From contig NZ_CP133111.1 in assembly GCF_033001325.1 (NCBI RefSeq), positions 1,550,001 to 1,614,000 of the forward strand: 64,000 nt of DNA, written 5' to 3'. This stretch comes from Rhodopseudomonas sp. BAL398. Its GTDB lineage: Bacteria; Pseudomonadota; Alphaproteobacteria; Rhizobiales; Xanthobacteraceae. Positions 60,282 to 64,000 of the stretch are shown piece by piece. The notes under the pieces were generated by a model. That model ran no database searches. It was not told the origin of the DNA and saw only the letters and a list, made by a program, of their open reading frames with translations. Each line of letters begins with the position of its first letter. The stretch's first letter is position 1. The position numbers and the translations under genes were made by a program.

Positions 60282-60581
60282 TCACAGCGTCGGCAGCACC
60301 GAGAACCGCTCACCCGGCGCGCGCAGATCGAGCGCGTCGGGGCCAGCGGCTTCATCGACGACATCGGTCACCCGCGCCGCCGACGGTCCGCGCCGGCATT
60401 TCGCCACCATGGCGTCGACGGCCTTGGCCGGCCCGGCCAATACCGCCTCGACGCTGCCGTCGCGGCGATTGCGCACCCAGCCGGCAAGGCCATCGGCAAC
60501 GGCGCTATGCGCCAGCCAGGCGCGATAGCCGACGCCCTGCACCCGGCCTTTGATCGTCACCTGACGAACCACATCATTCAT
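60282..60581 (-). CDS. acyP: Acylphosphatase
   Basis: A 99-residue acylphosphatase hydrolysing carboxyl-phosphate bonds. Signature [16 protein letters not shown] with the catalytic Arg, and [17 protein letters not shown] with the catalytic Asn. It is last in the operon after pccA and the oxaloacetate decarboxylase-like gene, 6 bp from the latter. Compared with typical members it is only slightly longer at the C-terminus. Confidence 0.95.
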   Translation of the reverse strand: MNDVVRQVTIKGRVQGVGYRAWLAHSAVADGLAGWVRNRRDGSVEAVLAGPAKAVDAMVAKCRRGPSAARVTDVVDEAAGPDALDLRAPGERFSVLPTL

Positions 60582-60587
60582 GGACTG

Positions 60588-61463
60588 TCAGTCCGCTTGT
60601 GTCTTGAGCCCGAGAAATTGCCCGCCGCGCTCTTTGACAATGGCGGCGCGGGACACCCGTTCCATCAGTTCGGCCGAGGCCAAGCCCGATAATTCCTTCG
60701 GCCCCGCGCCGTCGCGGATCGCCGTCAGCGTCGCGAACACCGCCTCGGTGGCGGCCGCAATCGGGGCATGGCCCTGCACCGCGATCCGCACCCGCCGGCT
60801 CGCCAGATAGTCCCAGTCGGTGACCTCATCGGACGGCCCGCCGAGCACGATCGGCAGCGTCGTCGCGGCGGCGATGGTGTCGAGTTGGCCGCGGGTTTTG
60901 ACCCCGGTGAAGAACAGCGCGTCGACGCCGGCCTCCTGATAGGCCACGGCGCGTTCGATCGCGTCGTCGAGCGTGCTGATCGTCAGCGCGCCGGTGCGGC
61001 CGACGATCACCAGTGTCGGATCGATCCGCGCATCGAGCGCCGCCTTGATCTTGCCGAGCCCCTCCTGCGGCGACACCAATTGCGCTGCGGCTTCGCCGAA
61101 GGCCTGCGGCAGCAGCGTATCCTCGATGGTCAGTCCGGCGGCGCCTGCGGCCTCCAGCTCCTGCACGGTGCGTCGGACATTGAGCGCGTTGCCATAGCCG
61201 TGATCGGCATCGACCAGCACCGGCAAGGCCGCCGCGCGCGTCATCCGCCGAATCTGTTCGGCCAGTTCGGTCAGGGTGATCAGCGCGATATCGGGATCGC
61301 CAAGGATCGCCAATGAGGCCACCGAGCCGCCGAACATGCCGAGTTCGAAACCCAGATCGTCGGCGATCCGGATCGAGATCGCGTCATAGACCGAAGCCGG
61401 CCGCACGCAGCGCGATCCCGACAGGACCGTGCGCAGCGCGGCGCGGCGGTGACGCCAGGCCAC
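60588..61463 (-). CDS. Oxaloacetate decarboxylase-like protein of the isocitrate lyase/PEP mutase superfamily
   Basis: A 291-residue TIM-barrel enzyme. The metal site is in LVDADHGYGNALNVRRTV, matching the PA4872 subgroup of Pseudomonas that decarboxylates oxaloacetate; the lyase loop Cys (KKCGH) of true isocitrate lyases is missing. Other blocks are GLTIEDTLLPQAFG, VIVGRTGA and DALFFTGVKTRGQL. It starts four bases after the pccA stop, so the genes are co-translated. A link between propionyl-CoA carboxylation and C4-acid balance is possible but not shown. Confidence 0.85.
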   Translation of the reverse strand: MAWRHRRAALRTVLSGSRCVRPASVYDAISIRIADDLGFELGMFGGSVASLAILGDPDIALITLTELAEQIRRMTRAAALPVLVDADHGYGNALNVRRTVQELEAAGAAGLTIEDTLLPQAFGEAAAQLVSPQEGLGKIKAALDARIDPTLVIVGRTGALTISTLDDAIERAVAYQEAGVDALFFTGVKTRGQLDTIAAATTLPIVLGGPSDEVTDWDYLASRRVRIAVQGHAPIAAATEAVFATLTAIRDGAGPKELSGLASAELMERVSRAAIVKERGGQFLGLKTQAD

Positions 61464-61467
61464 CGGC

Positions 61468-63483
61468 TCAGGCGAATTCGAGGATGACGGCGTCGACCGC
61501 CAGCGTCGCGCCGGCGGTGGCGTGGATCTTCTTCACCACGCCGTCGCGTTCGGCCCGCAGCACGTTCTGCATCTTCATCGCCTCGACCACCGCCAGCGTC
61601 TCGCCGGCCTTGATCTCCTGGCCTTCGGCGACCGCGATCGACACCACCAGACCCGGCATCGGGCACAGCACCTTCTTGCCGGTGTCGGCCTTGTTGCCGA
61701 CCAGCATCCAGCGCGCCGAGGAGGCCTCGCGCTCGGTGAAGACATTGACCGCGACCTCGTAGCCCTGATGCGCCAGCCGCACGCCGTTCGGAATCGGCCG
61801 GACCTGCACCGCGATGGCATAGCCGTCGACGGTGCCCTGCCAAACCGGATCGCCCGGAATCCACGGCGACGACAATAGATGCGGCTGTCCCAGGGCGCCA
61901 TCGGGGCCGACAAAGCGCACCACGAAATCCTCGCCCTCGCGGATGATATCGAGCGGAACTTCGCTGCGCTCCAGCCAGACCGAGCGGCGGCGTTCGCGGA
62001 TTACCGCGCGGCCGATCATCTGGCCCGAGATTTTGCGCTTGCGCTCGCCGATCACCCGGTCGATCGCCGCGCCGACCGCGGCGATCCGGCGCGCGATGTC
62101 GCCTTCCGGCACCCGCGCCGCAAAGCCCTGCGGAAATTCCTCGGCGATGAAGCCGGTCGACAGATCGCCCTCGCGCCAGCGCGGATGCGTCATCAGCGCC
62201 GACAGGAACGGAATATTGTGGCGGATGCCGTCGATATAAAACGAGTCCAGCGCATGCGCCTGGGCCTCGATGGCGGCGGCGCGCGATGGTCCATGGGTGA
62301 CCAGCTTGGCGATCATCGGATCGTAATAGATCGCGATCTCGCCGCCCTCCTGCACGCCGGTATCATTGCGCACGGTGATGCCGTCGGAATTGCTCTCCGC
62401 CGGCGGGCGATACTTCACCAGCCGGCCGATCGAGGGCATGAAATTGCGGAACGGATCCTCGGCATAGACCCGGGATTCCACCGCCCAGCCGGTCAGCGTG
62501 ACATCCTTCTGAGCGATCGCGAGCTTTTCACCCGCCGCGACCCTGATCATCTGCTCGACGAGGTCAATGCCGGTGATCATTTCGGTCACCGGATGCTCGA
62601 CTTGCAGCCTTGTGTTCATCTCCAGGAAGAAGAAGCTCTTGTCCTGGCCGGCGACGAATTCGACGGTGCCGGCGGAATCGTATTGGACCGCCTTGGCCAG
62701 CGCCACCGCTTGCTCGCCCATCTTGCGGCGGGTGGCCTCGTCGAGCAGCGGCGACGGCGCCTCCTCGATCACCTTCTGGTTGCGGCGCTGGATCGAACAT
62801 TCGCGCTCGCCGAGATAAATCACATTGCCATGCTTGTCGCCCAGCACCTGGATCTCGATGTGGCGCGGGTCGACGATGAATTTCTCGATGAACACCCGGT
62901 CGTCGCCGAATGAGGATTTGGCTTCCGCGGTGGCCAGGTCGAATCCCTCGGCGACCTCGGAGGTCGAATGCGCGATCCGCATCCCCTTGCCGCCGCCGCC
63001 GGCGGAGGCCTTGATCATCACCGGATAGCCGATCTCGTCGGCGATCTGGACCGCGTGGGCGGTGTCGCGGATCACGCCGAGATGGCCCGGCACGGTGGAC
63101 ACATTGGCCTTGGCGGCGGCCTTCTTGGATTCGATCTTGTCGCCCATCGCGGCGATCGCGCCTGGATTGGGGCCGATGAAGACGATGCCGGCGGCCTCGA
63201 GCGCGCGCGGAAAGGATTCGCGCTCCGACAGGAAGCCATAGCCAGGATGCACCGCCTCGGCGCCGGTCTGGCGGCAGGCCTCGATGATCTTCTCCATCAC
63301 CAGATAGCTCTCGGACGCCGCCGGTGGCCCGATCAGCACCGCCTCGTCGGCCATTTCGACGTGCAGCGCGTCACGATCGGCCTCGGAATAGACGGCGACG
63401 GTCTCGATTCCCATGCGCCGGGCGGTTTTGATGACCCGGCAGGCGATCTCGCCGCGGTTGGCGATCAGAATGCGTTTGAACAT
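61468..63483 (-). CDS. pccA: Propionyl-CoA carboxylase alpha (biotin carboxylase + biotin carrier) subunit
   Basis: A 671-residue biotin-dependent carboxylase subunit. Domains: biotin carboxylase (residues 1-450; FKRILIANRGEIACRV, ATP-grasp loop SAGGGGKGMRIA, FLEMNTRLQVEHPVTE), the BT domain linking it to the beta subunit (about 480-600), and the biotinyl domain with VEAMKMQN. The overall plan and the CPMPGLVVSI segment fit propionyl-CoA carboxylase rather than acetyl-CoA AccC alone. The ATG at 63483 matches the family start; the frame upstream is unrelated. pccB is not in the window. Confidence 0.94.
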   Translation of the reverse strand: MFKRILIANRGEIACRVIKTARRMGIETVAVYSEADRDALHVEMADEAVLIGPPAASESYLVMEKIIEACRQTGAEAVHPGYGFLSERESFPRALEAAGIVFIGPNPGAIAAMGDKIESKKAAAKANVSTVPGHLGVIRDTAHAVQIADEIGYPVMIKASAGGGGKGMRIAHSTSEVAEGFDLATAEAKSSFGDDRVFIEKFIVDPRHIEIQVLGDKHGNVIYLGERECSIQRRNQKVIEEAPSPLLDEATRRKMGEQAVALAKAVQYDSAGTVEFVAGQDKSFFFLEMNTRLQVEHPVTEMITGIDLVEQMIRVAAGEKLAIAQKDVTLTGWAVESRVYAEDPFRNFMPSIGRLVKYRPPAESNSDGITVRNDTGVQEGGEIAIYYDPMIAKLVTHGPSRAAAIEAQAHALDSFYIDGIRHNIPFLSALMTHPRWREGDLSTGFIAEEFPQGFAARVPEGDIARRIAAVGAAIDRVIGERKRKISGQMIGRAVIRERRRSVWLERSEVPLDIIREGEDFVVRFVGPDGALGQPHLLSSPWIPGDPVWQGTVDGYAIAVQVRPIPNGVRLAHQGYEVAVNVFTEREASSARWMLVGNKADTGKKVLCPMPGLVVSIAVAEGQEIKAGETLAVVEAMKMQNVLRAERDGVVKKIHATAGATLAVDAVILEFA

Positions 63484-63923
63484 GTGCTTTTGCTTGCAAC
63501 CTTGGGGTGGGCAGCCCTCCCGGTCGGGACGGCAATCTGGGAGCGCGACTGCTTGTAACAATTCTGACGCTGAGGAAAACTAGATATTGCGCAGGGGGGC
63601 CCCCATTCGCCTTTGTTCCCCCGCAGCCGCACTGCGCAAGCGCCGCCGTCATCCGGCCGGCAGCCTACAGCGGCGGGACGCAGCTCTGCTGCTTTCGCCC
63701 AGAATAACGCCTCGAAACCCCATTCCCGCCCGGTTTGGACGGATGAAGCAAGCTGCACCGCGCCCGGCATTACCAGCGGTGGGCGCAACAGCGCCAATGT
63801 TCCCGAATCTGGATTGGCGGGTTCGGCCGATCCGGCGGAAAGGCGCGGCGCGCGCCCCGGCAATGTCAGCCAGAGGCGGCCGATGGACCAAGCACCCGCT
63901 TGCCCGGCGCCTGAATTGAACGG
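63484..63923. other. Upstream region of pccA
   Basis: About 440 bp with no supported gene. It holds the pccA leader and promoter (minus strand), including an AT-rich patch near 63577-63590 and a GGGGGGCCCCC palindrome at about 63594-63604. Short frames on both strands lack coding character. Confidence 0.4.
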
Positions 63924-64000
63924 TTACGGCGCCAAGGCCGCGGTCAAATCGCCCAAAGGCGGCTGGCCGTGGGCTTTGAGGGCCGCGTCCCGGGCCACGA
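63924..64000 (-). CDS. C-terminal end of an unidentified gene entering from the right edge
   Basis: On the minus strand an open frame from the window edge ends with a TAA at 63926-63924 and reads VARDAALKAHGQPPLGDLT-AALAP. Nearly every third codon position is G or C, as in real genes of this window, which supports coding. Twenty-four residues are too few to name the family. Confidence 0.5.
   Translation of the reverse strand, partial: VARDAALKAHGQPPLGDLTAALAP

Noticed and set aside
63484-63520. PccR-type operator (TTTGCAAA-like) in the pccA leader
   Set aside because: Only a loose TTGCTTGCAA is present, between start codon and likely promoter; not a credible match.

Overview
The window is high-GC (third codon positions are mostly G or C) and reads as a chromosome segment of an alphaproteobacterium in the Nitrobacteraceae (Bradyrhizobium / Rhodopseudomonas / Nitrobacter group). 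Evidence: a PleD-DivK pair, MipZ, ClpS-ClpA, the EipB (DUF1849) envelope protein, a 55-residue zinc-free L33, a phasin, several alphaproteobacterial DUF families (DUF1489, DUF3572), and dispersed palindromic repeats typical of these genomes. I see no prophage, transposase, CRISPR array or rRNA; the only RNA gene found is a tRNA-Leu.

Layout. 0-3 kb: the end of dprA, then two divergent redox modules (HxlR regulator/azoreductase; SDR/HxlR regulator) lying between dprA and topA. 3-12.8 kb: topA-rnr-DUF983-NUDIX, then a dehydrogenase/MFS pair controlled by a divergent LysR gene. 12.8-17.9 kb: rpmG, divK-pleD (c-di-GMP and cell cycle), DUF3572-dinB, eipB. 18-24.6 kb: dmeF metal efflux, RidA, phosphodiesterase, FemAB-like acyltransferase, HIT, TrmO, a single-domain response regulator, azlCD. 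24.7-29.8 kb: two paralogous PilZ proteins flanking a lytic transglycosylase and a GrdB-like protein, then a GT39-type glycosyltransferase. 29.9-37.2 kb: clpS-clpA, a Tad/vWA secreted protein, phasin, a SPOR-tailed DD-carboxypeptidase. 37.5-45.9 kb: membrane J-protein + VWA operon, an alpha/beta hydrolase, mipZ, panC, DUF1489, small proteins, GST. 45.9-51.9 kb: YdcF-like, aldo/keto reductase, mgtE, two tandem polysaccharide deacetylases. 52-57 kb: a repeat-rich gap and a ferrous/ferric iron uptake operon efeU-efeO-efeB plus a second M75 protein. 57.4-64 kb: a frameshifted nikR, tRNA-Leu, an orphan FliN-like protein, lipB, a PepSY membrane protein, and the operon pccA - oxaloacetate decarboxylase-like - acyP.

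Recurrent themes are envelope and division functions (EipB, lytic transglycosylase, DD-carboxypeptidase, MipZ, YdcF, SPOR domains), c-di-GMP signalling (PleD with GGEEF and I-site, two PilZ receptors) and metal handling (DmeF, EfeUOB, NikR, MgtE).

The most unusual points are: (1) a family of three ~203-bp palindromic elements whose terminal repeat supplies the stop codon of three neighbouring genes; (2) a one-base frameshift in nikR; (3) an Efe operon in which the cupredoxin-bearing EfeO has lost the HxxE motif of its M75 domain while a separate M75 protein keeps it; (4) a twin palindromic operator between an SDR gene and its HxlR regulator; (5) coding signal extending upstream of any normal start codon in the GT39 gene.
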